NCBI GenBank assembly: GCA_025353525.1
Contig: JANXOO010001067.1
Span: 1 to 25,060, forward strand
Direction of reading: 5' to 3'
Length of the DNA stretch: 25,060 nt
From: Schlesneria sp.
GTDB taxonomy: Bacteria; Planctomycetota; Planctomycetia; Planctomycetales; Planctomycetaceae
Shown: positions 9,335 to 17,039 of the stretch, piece by piece
Position numbering within the stretch: the first letter of the stretch is position 1
Layout of the letters: every line of letters begins with the position of its first letter
Translations under genes and position numbers: made by a program
Notes under the pieces: generated by a model
The model's input: only the letters and a program-made list of their open reading frames with translations
What the model was told of the DNA's origin: nothing
Databases searched by the model: none

Positions 9335-9407
9335 TGGCTGGGGGCGGGATCGAACCGCCGACACCAGGATTTTCAGTCCTGTGCTCTACCGACTGAGCTA
9401 CCCAGCC
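9335..9407 (-). tRNA. tRNA-Phe (GAA)
   Basis: The minus strand folds as a complete 73-nt cloverleaf. The acceptor stem is GGCTGGG/CCCAGCC with discriminator A, the D arm GCTC-AGTCGGTA-GAGC, and the anticodon stem CAGGA/TCCTG around loop CTGAAAA with anticodon GAA. The variable loop is GTGTC and the T arm GGCGG-TTCGATC-CCGCC. The CCA end is not encoded and must be added after processing. Confidence 0.98.
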
Positions 9408-9409
9408 AT

Positions 9410-9439
9410 CCGAAAAACTCCTGAATTGCGAGTTTTCGG
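9410..9439 (-). repeat. Inverted repeat in the tRNA-Phe 5' leader
   Basis: On the minus strand CCGAAAACTC is followed nine bases later by GAGTTTTTCGG, pairing over ten bases with one bulged T. It lies between the predicted promoter and the first base of the tRNA, so the precursor would carry a hairpin two bases before the RNase P cleavage site. Confidence 0.6.
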
Positions 9440-9449
9440 AGGGACGAGA

Positions 9450-9477
9450 ATCATACCCGCTCGCGACAGATTCGCAA
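9450..9477 (-). promoter_or_regulatory. Predicted sigma70-type promoter of tRNA-Phe
   Basis: On the minus strand TTGCGA (9472-9477) and TATGAT (9450-9455) are separated by 16 bp, matching four and five of the six consensus bases. Transcription would start near 9443, about 36 bases before the mature tRNA. Confidence 0.5.
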
Positions 9478-9721
9478 CTGTTCGGGCCTTCCCGCAAAAG
9501 CGTGTGACCGGAAGAGTGGTCGACGAGCGACTTATCCGCCTGGTTTCGTTAGAATCAGGCGAATTGCAGTGGTGCCGCGACGGCGGACTCAGGTTTTATT
9601 CTGCTCGCGGTCCAAATTGAGGTATCGTTTGAAGGTCCGTTTCCGCGTTCGGTGCCGATACAGCGTTTGAAACGCACTTTCCAGCATTTGCCGGAGTTTT
9701 TAGTGGCATCAAGTCACACCG

Positions 9722-9746
9722 CGCGAAGTATAATTCATACTTCGCG
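9722..9746 (+). promoter_or_regulatory. Perfect 10-bp-arm palindrome overlapping a TATAAT box
   Basis: CGCGAAGTAT (9722-9731) and ATACTTCGCG (9737-9746) are exact reverse complements around AATTC. The consensus -10 hexamer TATAAT occupies 9729-9734 inside it, and the kinase ATG is 24 bases beyond the right arm. No good -35 hexamer lies at the expected distance. It may be an operator overlapping a promoter, or a stable 5'-UTR hairpin. Confidence 0.5.
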
Positions 9747-9770
9747 GGCCCATCAGCGGATCATAATTCG

Positions 9771-11219
9771 ATGGAATCAAAGTGGATCTGGCCGTTTGAG
9801 CTGCTCGACAAACTCGGCGAAGGGGGAATGGGTGTCGTCTATCGCGCCCGGTACGTCGGCAATAATCGGCAGGTCGCTGTCAAACTGATTCCAAACGAAA
9901 TCACCGCCGATCCCACGACACTCGCCCGGTTTGAACGGGAACTGGATGTCCTCAAGCAATTAAAACATCCGAATATCGTCCATTGCTTCGGCGGAAGTTG
10001 CGAGAGCAAGCAACGGTTCTATGCCATGGAGTATGTACCGGGGGGGACGCTTTCCGAATACCTGATTGACAAAGGGCCGCTGACCTGGGACAAGGCCATC
10101 GATTTTGCAATCCAGATGTGCGAGGCCCTGAAATACGCTCATGCACAGGGTGTCATTCATCGGGACATCAAGCCCGGAAACTTCCTGATGGCGAAGTCAG
10201 GGCAACTGAAGCTCAGCGATTTCGGACTGGCATCCATCGTGTCGGAGGGCCGCCTGACGGCCGCTGGACGGACCGTCGGTACGATTCTTTATATGGCTCC
10301 TGAGCAGATTCGCGGACGAGTGGTCACGCATGCCGCCGACTTGTACGGGCTGGGTTGTGTCATTTTTGAAATGCTCACGGGTAAGCCTCCCTATTCCGGC
10401 AGCAATGCCGCAGAAGTGATGCAGCGACATTTGAAAGATCCGATTCCTCACGTCGTCCGACAGATTCCGCAGTGTCCTCTGGAACTGGACGAACTGATCT
10501 GCGATCTGCTCGCCAAAGATGCAGAAAAACGCTCGTTCACGGCGGGTGATGTTGCCAATCGACTGAACGGGATCCTGTTGCCAAGTCGCCGGGCTCAGTC
10601 TGCTGATACGAATTTATTCGCGTCAGTTTCGCCGAAAATGATCACGACCGTTCCTGTCAAATCGATTGGAAAGTCCGGTACCGAACCCAATTTTCGAGTG
10701 GCATCAACGGCAAATGCCAGGTCGGCGATTGTTCCCTGGACCGTGGCAGCGGTTTTGCTGCTCGTGTGTTTGAGGCTGTGGTACGGCTGGACCCAGACGG
10801 CCTCGCAACTGGTAAAAGCTGAACAACTGTGGTGCATCCAGCTGGAATCCGGTCAGCCAGAGAACCGGATGATTGCTGCTCGCAGCTTGTCGAAGTTTGT
10901 TTCGCTCCAACCATCGACGATTGGCAAGCTGAAAGACGCTGCGAACAGTCCCATTGCGGACCTTCGGCTGGCAGCGATCCAGACATTAAAAACTCACGCT
11001 GCAGAAGCGAGGTCGCTCAGCGCCGAACTGATTCGAATCCAGAAAACAGACGAAAGTTCGCTCGTTCGAACGGAAGCCGGATTGGCAATTGCTGAAATCC
11101 GGAAATCGTCGAATGCCACGTCGCCGGCCGTTATCACATACTGGACGATTGTACTGATTGTAGTGGCAAGCACATGTATTGGCGGCTCGAGGATCTGGAA
11201 CACCTCACGGTTGCTTTAG
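9771..11219 (+). CDS. Membrane-bound Ser/Thr protein kinase with HEAT-like C-terminal region
   Basis: This 482-residue Hanks-type kinase has a complete catalytic domain at about residues 8-268. It shows the glycine loop LGEGGMGVVY (15-24), catalytic Lys38 in VAVK, HRDIKPGN from 130, DFG 150-152 and MAPE 175-178, so it should be active. A linker of about 50 residues leads to a membrane segment near 319-338 (AIVPWTVAAVLLLVCLRLWY). Residues ~345-445 form short helical repeats rich in AARSL, LRLAAIQTL and VRTEAGLAIAEI that resemble HEAT/armadillo repeats. A second membrane segment near 455-472 is followed by a short tail. By topology the kinase is cytosolic and the HEAT-like part is outside the inner membrane, suggesting a sensor role. 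It is followed in tandem, 175 bp on, by a second kinase. Targets unknown. Confidence 0.93.
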   Translation: MESKWIWPFELLDKLGEGGMGVVYRARYVGNNRQVAVKLIPNEITADPTTLARFERELDVLKQLKHPNIVHCFGGSCESKQRFYAMEYVPGGTLSEYLIDKGPLTWDKAIDFAIQMCEALKYAHAQGVIHRDIKPGNFLMAKSGQLKLSDFGLASIVSEGRLTAAGRTVGTILYMAPEQIRGRVVTHAADLYGLGCVIFEMLTGKPPYSGSNAAEVMQRHLKDPIPHVVRQIPQCPLELDELICDLLAKDAEKRSFTAGDVANRLNGILLPSRRAQSADTNLFASVSPKMITTVPVKSIGKSGTEPNFRVASTANARSAIVPWTVAAVLLLVCLRLWYGWTQTASQLVKAEQLWCIQLESGQPENRMIAARSLSKFVSLQPSTIGKLKDAANSPIADLRLAAIQTLKTHAAEARSLSAELIRIQKTDESSLVRTEAGLAIAEIRKSSNATSPAVITYWTIVLIVVASTCIGGSRIWNTSRLL

Positions 11220-11361
11220 AAAATACAGATGCCGCGACCCAGGCATTTCGAGGGAATTGCGCTGAATCAGCCCATAAAACAAAAATATCAGGATAAATTC
11301 AGGTCGGCAGCACAAGGTTGTTGACCGGCGGCTTTTGGTGGGCAACAATGGTGGTTGTGAA

Positions 11362-11375
11362 GGATTCGTGAATCC
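11362..11375. repeat. Short inverted repeat upstream of the second kinase
   Basis: GGATTC and GAATCC flank GT, giving a 14-bp near-continuous palindrome 20 bases before the ATG at 11395. It may be an operator or a weak hairpin in the intergenic leader; nothing else distinctive lies between the two kinase genes. Confidence 0.35.
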
Positions 11376-11394
11376 CTGACAAAGCCCGCACATT

Positions 11395-13137
11395 ATGACG
11401 ACACTATCGGCGGTCGAAACATTCTGGGCGCAACTTGCTGAAAGCGGATTATTGCCCGCTCGTCAGGTGAAATCCGTCGCACGGGAGCTCGCCCAGGAAG
11501 GCGTCAATTCCGATGCCGTTGCAGCAAAGCAACTGGTCCGTCGCGGTCTTCTGACCCGGTATCAGGCCGAGCGCCTGCTGGAGGGCCGCTCGCGCGGGTT
11601 TTTCTTCGATGAATACAAGCTGCTCGATCTGTTGGGGATCGGCGGTATGGGCTGGGTCTACAGGGCCGAAAATACGGGTACCGGCGGAATCGTGGCCCTC
11701 AAAGTGCTTCTCGATCAGCTCAAGAATGATCGTGGAATGCTCGCCCGGTTTGAACAGGAAGCCCGTGCGGGGCTTCGGTTCAACCACGAAAATATCGTCC
11801 GGACATTCGCGTGCGGTTCAGCTGGCGGACTTCCCTACGTCATCATGGAATACGTAGAAGGACCGAGTCTGCTTGAATTGCTGAAAACACGTGAGCGTTG
11901 CCGACTGCCTTGGGAGCAAGCGTGTGAGATTGCCCGGCAGGCCGCCCTGGGTTTGCATCACTTGCACCAGGCGGGCTTCGTCCACCGCGATGTCAAACCG
12001 CAAAATCTGTTGATTGATCGTGCGGGGCACGTCAAATTACTCGACTTCGGCCTCTCGATGTTGCGAGATGGCGAAGACGGCGACGAGTTTTCGATGGCAA
12101 TGATTTTCGGCCACGAATGCGTTGGCACCGCCGCATTTACGGCTCCCGAGCAGTCGGTCGACAGTCTGACAGCAGATGCGCGGTCAGATGTGTACAGTCT
12201 GGGGTGCACGCTGTATGCCTCGCTGGTGGGCGATACTCCGTTTCCGTATCCGAGTTCGAACGATGTCCTTAAGGCGCATCAATCGCAGGTGCCTCGAAAC
12301 GTCTGTGACATTGTTCCGACGATTCCGCGTGCGGTCGGTGACGTCGTCGCAAAAATGCTTGCAAAGCGACCTGCTGATCGCTTTGCCTCGGCCGCTTATG
12401 TCGCTGCAGAATTATCTGTGTGGTCAAAGTCGATGTCGGTCGAATTCGATTTCACCCGAATTCTGGCTGAACGCAACAAGAGTGCCCAGGAGAAACTTGC
12501 CGAGTTCCACAAACGGCAGCGAACGACTTCGGGTGCCGCGAGTTCGACGGCCAGACCCGCTTCGCAAAGTTCTGTCGCGAGCGTTTCTTCGGGTCAATTA
12601 CTTGTGGCAGGAACCGGAAATCATTCCTCTTCGTCATCTTCGATCGCCCGACGCAGCTCGTTTGCGTTCGAGCATCCTCCCGCGATTCTGGTCCGACACC
12701 CGATCGACACCGGCGCGCCCGAAGTGGCCGGTTCGACGAATGTTACCGATTCGACGATGGTCCTTGTTCCGCTAGGCGGCGGGGCCAACATTCGCCTTCT
12801 CAAGAACCGGTTTGTTCTTGGGCGTGGAGTCGACTGCGATTTGCAAATTCAGGATGCCTCTGTATCGACGCGACACTGCGAAATACGCTATGACGGATAT
12901 TACTGGACGATCGTTGATCTCAGAAGTCGTAACGGGATCCGCGTGAACGGGGAATTAGTACAAAAGCAACGGCTCAGGCCGGGTGACACAATTGTCGTCG
13001 GATCGTCGTTGCGTCTCCGATTCGGAGATATGCACGGGGACATCCACGAAAAATCATCGCGCCGGTTTCTGTACAGCCTGATCGGACTGATCGCCGTATC
13101 ACTGATCGCAACCGTCCTGGTGATTCTCTTCTGGTGA
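11395..13137 (+). CDS. Ser/Thr protein kinase with planctomycete pre-kinase domain, FHA domain and tail anchor
   Basis: This 580-residue protein begins with a ~65-residue helical domain (LAESGLLPARQVKSVAREL ... RRGLLTRYQAERLLEGRSRG) that regularly precedes kinase domains in planctomycetes. The kinase spans roughly 74-345 with GIGGMGWVYRA, catalytic Lys103, HRDVKPQN from 197, DFG 217-219 and APE 250-252. A low-complexity Ser/Thr-rich linker (~377-420) contains a run of six serines. An FHA domain follows (~455-545) with FVLGRGVDCDLQI, SVSTRHCEI and SRNGIRVNG, the phosphothreonine-binding residues. Residues 559-579 form a C-terminal membrane anchor, so kinase and FHA are both cytosolic. The FHA probably docks on phosphorylated Thr in the linker or in the neighbouring kinase; that pairing is inference. 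Confidence 0.95.
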   Translation: MTTLSAVETFWAQLAESGLLPARQVKSVARELAQEGVNSDAVAAKQLVRRGLLTRYQAERLLEGRSRGFFFDEYKLLDLLGIGGMGWVYRAENTGTGGIVALKVLLDQLKNDRGMLARFEQEARAGLRFNHENIVRTFACGSAGGLPYVIMEYVEGPSLLELLKTRERCRLPWEQACEIARQAALGLHHLHQAGFVHRDVKPQNLLIDRAGHVKLLDFGLSMLRDGEDGDEFSMAMIFGHECVGTAAFTAPEQSVDSLTADARSDVYSLGCTLYASLVGDTPFPYPSSNDVLKAHQSQVPRNVCDIVPTIPRAVGDVVAKMLAKRPADRFASAAYVAAELSVWSKSMSVEFDFTRILAERNKSAQEKLAEFHKRQRTTSGAASSTARPASQSSVASVSSGQLLVAGTGNHSSSSSSIARRSSFAFEHPPAILVRHPIDTGAPEVAGSTNVTDSTMVLVPLGGGANIRLLKNRFVLGRGVDCDLQIQDASVSTRHCEIRYDGYYWTIVDLRSRNGIRVNGELVQKQRLRPGDTIVVGSSLRLRFGDMHGDIHEKSSRRFLYSLIGLIAVSLIATVLVILFW

Positions 13138-13141
13138 GTTC

Positions 13142-13166
13142 AGATTTCCATCGGAATGCGAAATCT
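13142..13166. repeat. Weak inverted repeat between convergent genes
   Basis: AGATTTC (13142-13148) and GAAATCT (13160-13166) pair across 11 bases, just after the second kinase and before the end of the ABC operon. There is no T-run, so a bidirectional terminator role is only possible, not shown. Confidence 0.3.
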
Positions 13167-13235
13167 CGTAATCGGTCATGCAGTTCCTGAAGATGTCATT
13201 CGTACGATTTATGACGACGATTGAGTCACCGGGTG

Positions 13236-14036
13236 TTATGCATCAGACTCGACTGACATCGGAAATTCTTTCGCTCGAAGCAGGATCACCGCGAATCCTG
13301 TCAGACACAGTATGAGTACAATCAACGCCGTCACATGGTGCCATGGTGGCTCAGTTCCAAACTGCGCCATGACCATCCATTGCTGTTCGTTCGTCAAAAG
13401 CGAAAGGTCGCACCATTCCACCGTCAGCGAGCGCAACCGGAACTGGACCGTGAATTTGTTGATCACCGCGGGGATAAAACTGATCAGAAGTTCAAAGATC
13501 AATGTATACGCGACCGCCAGAACCATCGCGCGGCGCGGCATCACGACGCCGAGAACCAGATAAATGGCGGCATACGCCGGGGCTGACAACAGAACCAGCC
13601 GAGTCATCGCCCACCAGATTCGCCATGTGTCGCCGGTTGCCGCGAGAGGGACTGCAATGGTCAGGCCGATCAGTGCCGGAGGGATCACCCACGTCACCGC
13701 CGCCAGATATTTGCCTAGCAACACGGCCGTTCCACCGTTCGGACGGACGGCCAGATAGACCCAGCTCCTGCGCTCCAGTTCTGAGGAAATTGCCGGGGAA
13801 CTCCAGAGCAACGTTCCCAGCATTGTGACCAACATCGGGATCAGACCGAACAACATCACGATGCAAATCGTCCGCCAGATCTCGCCGTCACCTCGTGCTT
13901 CTGCGTTCACCGTCCATCGCACCAGCCCGATGATGAAGACGGGAAACGCCGCAAGTCCAATGGACCAGGTCATCCTCGGCCAGGTGAATGCCCGCTTCCA
14001 TTCGAAAACAAAAACCGCACCAACGTTACCGATCAC
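13236..14036 (-). CDS. ABC-2 type transporter permease (second pair)
   Basis: This 266-residue inner-membrane protein has about six hydrophobic segments, beginning after FEWKRAFTWPRMTWS and ending with ALIVLILCLTGFAVILL. The ABC-2 signature region SSPAISSELERRSWVYLAVRP followed by LLGKYLAAV is the coupling segment seen in exporters of this family. Translation begins at GTG 14036, whose last bases overlap the stop of the upstream ATPase in the four bases GTGA; GAGGTG a few bases before the GTG is a strong ribosome binding site. This points to coupled translation and a stoichiometric ATPase-permease pair. Exported substrate unknown; such pairs carry drugs, lipids, polysaccharides or Na+. It is the last gene of the operon and converges on the FHA kinase. 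Confidence 0.88.
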   Translation of the reverse strand: MIGNVGAVFVFEWKRAFTWPRMTWSIGLAAFPVFIIGLVRWTVNAEARGDGEIWRTICIVMLFGLIPMLVTMLGTLLWSSPAISSELERRSWVYLAVRPNGGTAVLLGKYLAAVTWVIPPALIGLTIAVPLAATGDTWRIWWAMTRLVLLSAPAYAAIYLVLGVVMPRRAMVLAVAYTLIFELLISFIPAVINKFTVQFRLRSLTVEWCDLSLLTNEQQWMVMAQFGTEPPWHHVTALIVLILCLTGFAVILLRAKEFPMSVESDA

Positions 14037-14959
14037 AGTTCACCTCGATGCATCTTCATCAGGGAATTGAACAGGGCCTGCAACGATTCGTCGGCAGACC
14101 GCATTTCGACGACCCTCAAACCCCACAGCGACAGCCAACCTGGCAGTTTTTCGTAAAGCGTTAAAGGATGTTGTGTTGCCACTGTCAAAGTGTCACCCGC
14201 GATCGAGACTGACTCCGCAGCGCGTTCACCCATCAGTCGCATCGCCAGTGCGTGAGGATCAGAACACCGCAGGGCGATTTCATTCGGCAGCCCGACCATC
14301 ATCGCATGAACGTCCTCTGCAGTCCCCGACGCCAGTAGCCGCCCGCCACAAATCAACAGGAACGACTGCGTAATCGATTCGATCTCGTGCAGCAAATGGC
14401 TGGCAAAAATCAGACTCTTGCCGATTCCGATCCAGTCGCGCAAGACCTCGGTCAATTCGTGTCGTCCGATCGGATCGAGTCCGTTGAACGGTTCGTCGAG
14501 GATCAAAAGATCAGGATTGTGAGCGATCGCCTGCGCGATCTTGGTTCTCTGTCGCATCCCGCGCGAGTAACTCGCGATCGGACGCCGCATCGACGATGTC
14601 ATGCCGACCAGTTCCAAAGCCTTCGATGCTGCGAGATCTGCGTCGCGCACTGACATCCCGTGCAACCGCTGCAGGAAGCAGACCCAGTCGTATCCCGAGA
14701 CCTCCGAATACATTCCTTCGCCGCCGGGACAGTACCCCATCCGGCGAAAGAGGCTCGCATTGTTGCGGGGCGACATCCCCAGGACTTTAACCGTTCCAAG
14801 GGTCGGCCTCAGTTGCCCGGTGATCAAATTGAGAAGCGTCGATTTTCCGGAACCGTTGGGGCCCAATAATCCGTACGCACCCGTACCCAGAGTCAAAGTG
14901 AAATCGTTGACTCCAATCACTTTTCCGTACAGTTTGGTAACATTTTTCAGTTCAATCAT
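14033..14959 (-). CDS. ABC transporter ATP-binding protein (second pair)
   Basis: This 308-residue ATPase powers the downstream permease. Walker A is GPNGSGKST (~33-41), the signature motif is the variant YSRGMRQR typical of ABC-2 exporters, and Walker B is LLILDEPFNGLDP, followed by the switch histidine in FASHLLHE. After the nucleotide-binding domain, a C-terminal extension of about 90 residues carries ALAMRLMGERAAES and a MRSADESLQALFNSL ending common in CcmA/NatA-like subunits. The frame is open to 15163, but I chose the ATG at 14959 because MIELKNVTKLYG is the standard family start and the upstream part overlaps the preceding permease gene. The gap to that gene is 38 bp, and the stop overlaps the next gene's GTG. 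Confidence 0.93.
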   Translation of the reverse strand: MIELKNVTKLYGKVIGVNDFTLTLGTGAYGLLGPNGSGKSTLLNLITGQLRPTLGTVKVLGMSPRNNASLFRRMGYCPGGEGMYSEVSGYDWVCFLQRLHGMSVRDADLAASKALELVGMTSSMRRPIASYSRGMRQRTKIAQAIAHNPDLLILDEPFNGLDPIGRHELTEVLRDWIGIGKSLIFASHLLHEIESITQSFLLICGGRLLASGTAEDVHAMMVGLPNEIALRCSDPHALAMRLMGERAAESVSIAGDTLTVATQHPLTLYEKLPGWLSLWGLRVVEMRSADESLQALFNSLMKMHRGEL

Positions 14960-14997
14960 TGGATCATCTCGCGACTTCCAGCCCGTAGAAAACGCCT

Positions 14998-16056
14998 TCA
15001 AGCCCGCATCGGTGCCGAAATGCGACGGAACGTGATCGCGAGTGCCACGATCGTGATCGCAAGCAATATCGCGATAGAAAACCTTGCTTCGTTGAAACCG
15101 GAAAATCCAAACACCCAGCTTTGAACCCGTCCCAAGGTGTGATAGAGCGACAAATGAGTCCACACCGACTGATGAACCTGGATCGCTCCATCGCGTTGAA
15201 ACCTCGCTCCTGCATTCATCGCTTCAGCCGAAGACAAGGCTCCGTACGTAAACCAGCCGAGAATCCAGATGGCAAACCACGAGAAACCGGCGTACCGACT
15301 CTCCTGAGTCATCGAGGACAAACAAAGCGCCAATGCCGATGTTGGCAGAATCAGCACGATCGATGCGGCAATGATCCGGAGTGGCAAATCCCATGTCGCA
15401 ACGACGACGTTCAAATTCGGCGAAAGAAATACTCCCATCACGTAGAGCACCAACGCTGGACCAACAGAGATCAATCCGAGGAACGCCCACAGAGTTCCGA
15501 GCTTGCCCAGCAGATACTCTGTCCGCGTGAGTGGTCGTGAAAAATACAACAAAAATGCCCGGGACCGAATATCCTGCGAGATCAGTGGCGGAGCCACCAA
15601 CCCCACAATCAGCACCAGAAAAACTGCTTGCGGATAACGAAAAAAAGTTTGGAGCAGCCACGCCCAGACGGCATGTCGTCCGCTGGAAAAATCGTTATTG
15701 GCAAATGCCGTCGTAACGGCTTCGAACACGGGTGAGGGAGAATTGCGGCGAAAAAAAGGAGAACGCAGCGCTGGTGTCACGAACATTTTCCACTCGGACG
15801 ATTGGGCCGCCTGTTCCCAAAGATAGAACCCGATTCCAAACCACATTGCGGGAAGGCACGAAAAGAAGACCATCCGCTTCAGCCAATTGCTCTTCCAGGC
15901 CCGGCTGATTCCCACGGCAGAAATTACAGACCAGCGGTTCCAGCTCGGGGCGCGCAAACCCGACCAGCCACGGTACCCGGATTCGTAAACGCCACTTTCA
16001 CCCGCAGGCGTATACGCGGTCTTTTCGGCCGTTTCATCGGTCGCGGTTTTAGTCAT
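14998..16056 (-). CDS. ABC-2 type transporter permease (first pair)
   Basis: This 352-residue inner-membrane protein has a ~70-residue cytosolic N-terminus (MTKTATDETAEKTAYTPAGE) and about six membrane segments. A large soluble loop (~95-145) separates the first segment (LPAMWFGIGFYLWEQ) from the rest. The conserved exporter motif APPLISQDIRSRAFLLYFSR with PLTRTEYLLGK follows. The ATG at 16056 lies within the upstream ATPase gene: the two overlap by eight bases (ATGACTAA), a strong sign of translational coupling. The large loop and longer N-terminus distinguish it from the second permease, so the operon may encode either two separate exporters or one heteromeric complex with two different permeases. 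Substrate cannot be assigned. Confidence 0.9.
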   Translation of the reverse strand: MTKTATDETAEKTAYTPAGESGVYESGYRGWSGLRAPSWNRWSVISAVGISRAWKSNWLKRMVFFSCLPAMWFGIGFYLWEQAAQSSEWKMFVTPALRSPFFRRNSPSPVFEAVTTAFANNDFSSGRHAVWAWLLQTFFRYPQAVFLVLIVGLVAPPLISQDIRSRAFLLYFSRPLTRTEYLLGKLGTLWAFLGLISVGPALVLYVMGVFLSPNLNVVVATWDLPLRIIAASIVLILPTSALALCLSSMTQESRYAGFSWFAIWILGWFTYGALSSAEAMNAGARFQRDGAIQVHQSVWTHLSLYHTLGRVQSWVFGFSGFNEARFSIAILLAITIVALAITFRRISAPMRA

Positions 16057-16978
16057 GATTCTGTCCCATTCGGACCGCGTTGACGAAGATTTCTTCGAGC
16101 GAATTTCGGGATGGCGTCATCGACCGGATTCCGACACCACTTTCGGTGGCCGCCTGCCACACCACCCCGGTTAAATCGGCGGGGACTCCTTTTAGCACGA
16201 CCGTCTCGGGTGACACGGGATCGAATTCGATTCCGCGCTGGCGAATCCGATCAAGGAATGCCCCCGATGATCCAAGCAAGCGGACTTCAAGCGACGGAAC
16301 GATGGGACGACTGAGTTCCGACAGTTTACTGGCCACCTGGATTCGACCTGCCGCAAGGATCACGACTGAATCGCTGATTGACTGAACGTCAGGCAAAATG
16401 TGCGTGCAAAGGAGAACGGCCTTACCGTGATCGCGGGCCAGCGACCGAATGCGATTCAGCATGATCTGCCGCTCTTCAGGGTCCAGCCCCGATGTCGGTT
16501 CGTCCAGAATCAGCACTGGGGGTTCATGCACAATGGCCTGAGCGAACCGCAGTTTCTGGCGCATTCCGGTCGAATAGGTTTCAACCGTGCGATAGCGTTC
16601 CTGCCCCAATCCGCAAAAGTCGAGAATCTCGTGCGACCGGCGTAGCCCTTCCGTCGCAGGGAAATTCGAAAGCTGAGCGACGAACTGAACGCTTTCGACG
16701 CCCGTCATTCCGTGCAGATAACAATCGTCTTCGGGCATGTAACCGACGTTCGCCCGAATTTCGCGAGACTGCCGGCCGATTTCAAAGTCGAGTAACCGCC
16801 CATGTCCCTCGGTCATTTTGACGAGACCCAGCAACAACTTGATCAAGGTTGATTTGCCAGCACCATTAGGACCCAGCAGGCCCGTAATTCCGGATTCGAT
16901 TTGAAGAGTGATGCGATCCAATGCCCGATACTGGCCGTAGTATTTCGTGATCTCAACAAGGTCAATCAGCAAGGTCAT
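16049..16978 (-). CDS. ABC transporter ATP-binding protein (first pair)
   Basis: First gene of the operon, 309 residues. Walker A is GPNGAGKST (~37-45), the Q-loop region reads VGYMPEDDCYLHGMTGVE, the signature is YSTGMRQK, and Walker B is VLILDEPTSGLDPEE with switch His in CTHILPD. The C-terminal ~90 residues form the small extension usual for ABC-2 exporter ATPases and end in LEEIFVNAVR, a common family ending. The frame runs to a TTG at 17008, but the ATG at 16978 (MTLLIDLVEITKYYG) gives the normal N-terminus and is preferred. Its stop overlaps the start of the first permease by eight bases. Upstream lies a large inverted repeat (17040-17106), beyond which asnB reads in the same direction. 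Confidence 0.92.
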   Translation of the reverse strand: MTLLIDLVEITKYYGQYRALDRITLQIESGITGLLGPNGAGKSTLIKLLLGLVKMTEGHGRLLDFEIGRQSREIRANVGYMPEDDCYLHGMTGVESVQFVAQLSNFPATEGLRRSHEILDFCGLGQERYRTVETYSTGMRQKLRFAQAIVHEPPVLILDEPTSGLDPEERQIMLNRIRSLARDHGKAVLLCTHILPDVQSISDSVVILAAGRIQVASKLSELSRPIVPSLEVRLLGSSGAFLDRIRQRGIEFDPVSPETVVLKGVPADLTGVVWQAATESGVGIRSMTPSRNSLEEIFVNAVRMGQNHD

Positions 16979-17039
16979 AAGTGACGCGATCACCAGTCGG
17001 ATGTCCAATGGTATTCACTTTGTCGAAACGACAAGGTCG

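Larger units (their letters stand above)
9408..9770. other. Divergent intergenic region between tRNA-Phe and the first kinase
   Basis: These 363 bases hold the tRNA promoter and leader hairpin on the minus strand, and on the plus side the palindrome overlapping TATAAT in front of the kinase (each listed separately). Between them, 9481-9720 shows a weak inverted repeat (CGCCTG at about 9539 with CAGGCG at about 9557) and nothing that looks coding. Confidence 0.5.

Noticed and set aside
9246..9497. N-terminal extension of the OleB-like frame
   Set aside because: The extension translates the tRNA-Phe gene and its leader; the family-typical N-terminus begins at the ATG at 9245.
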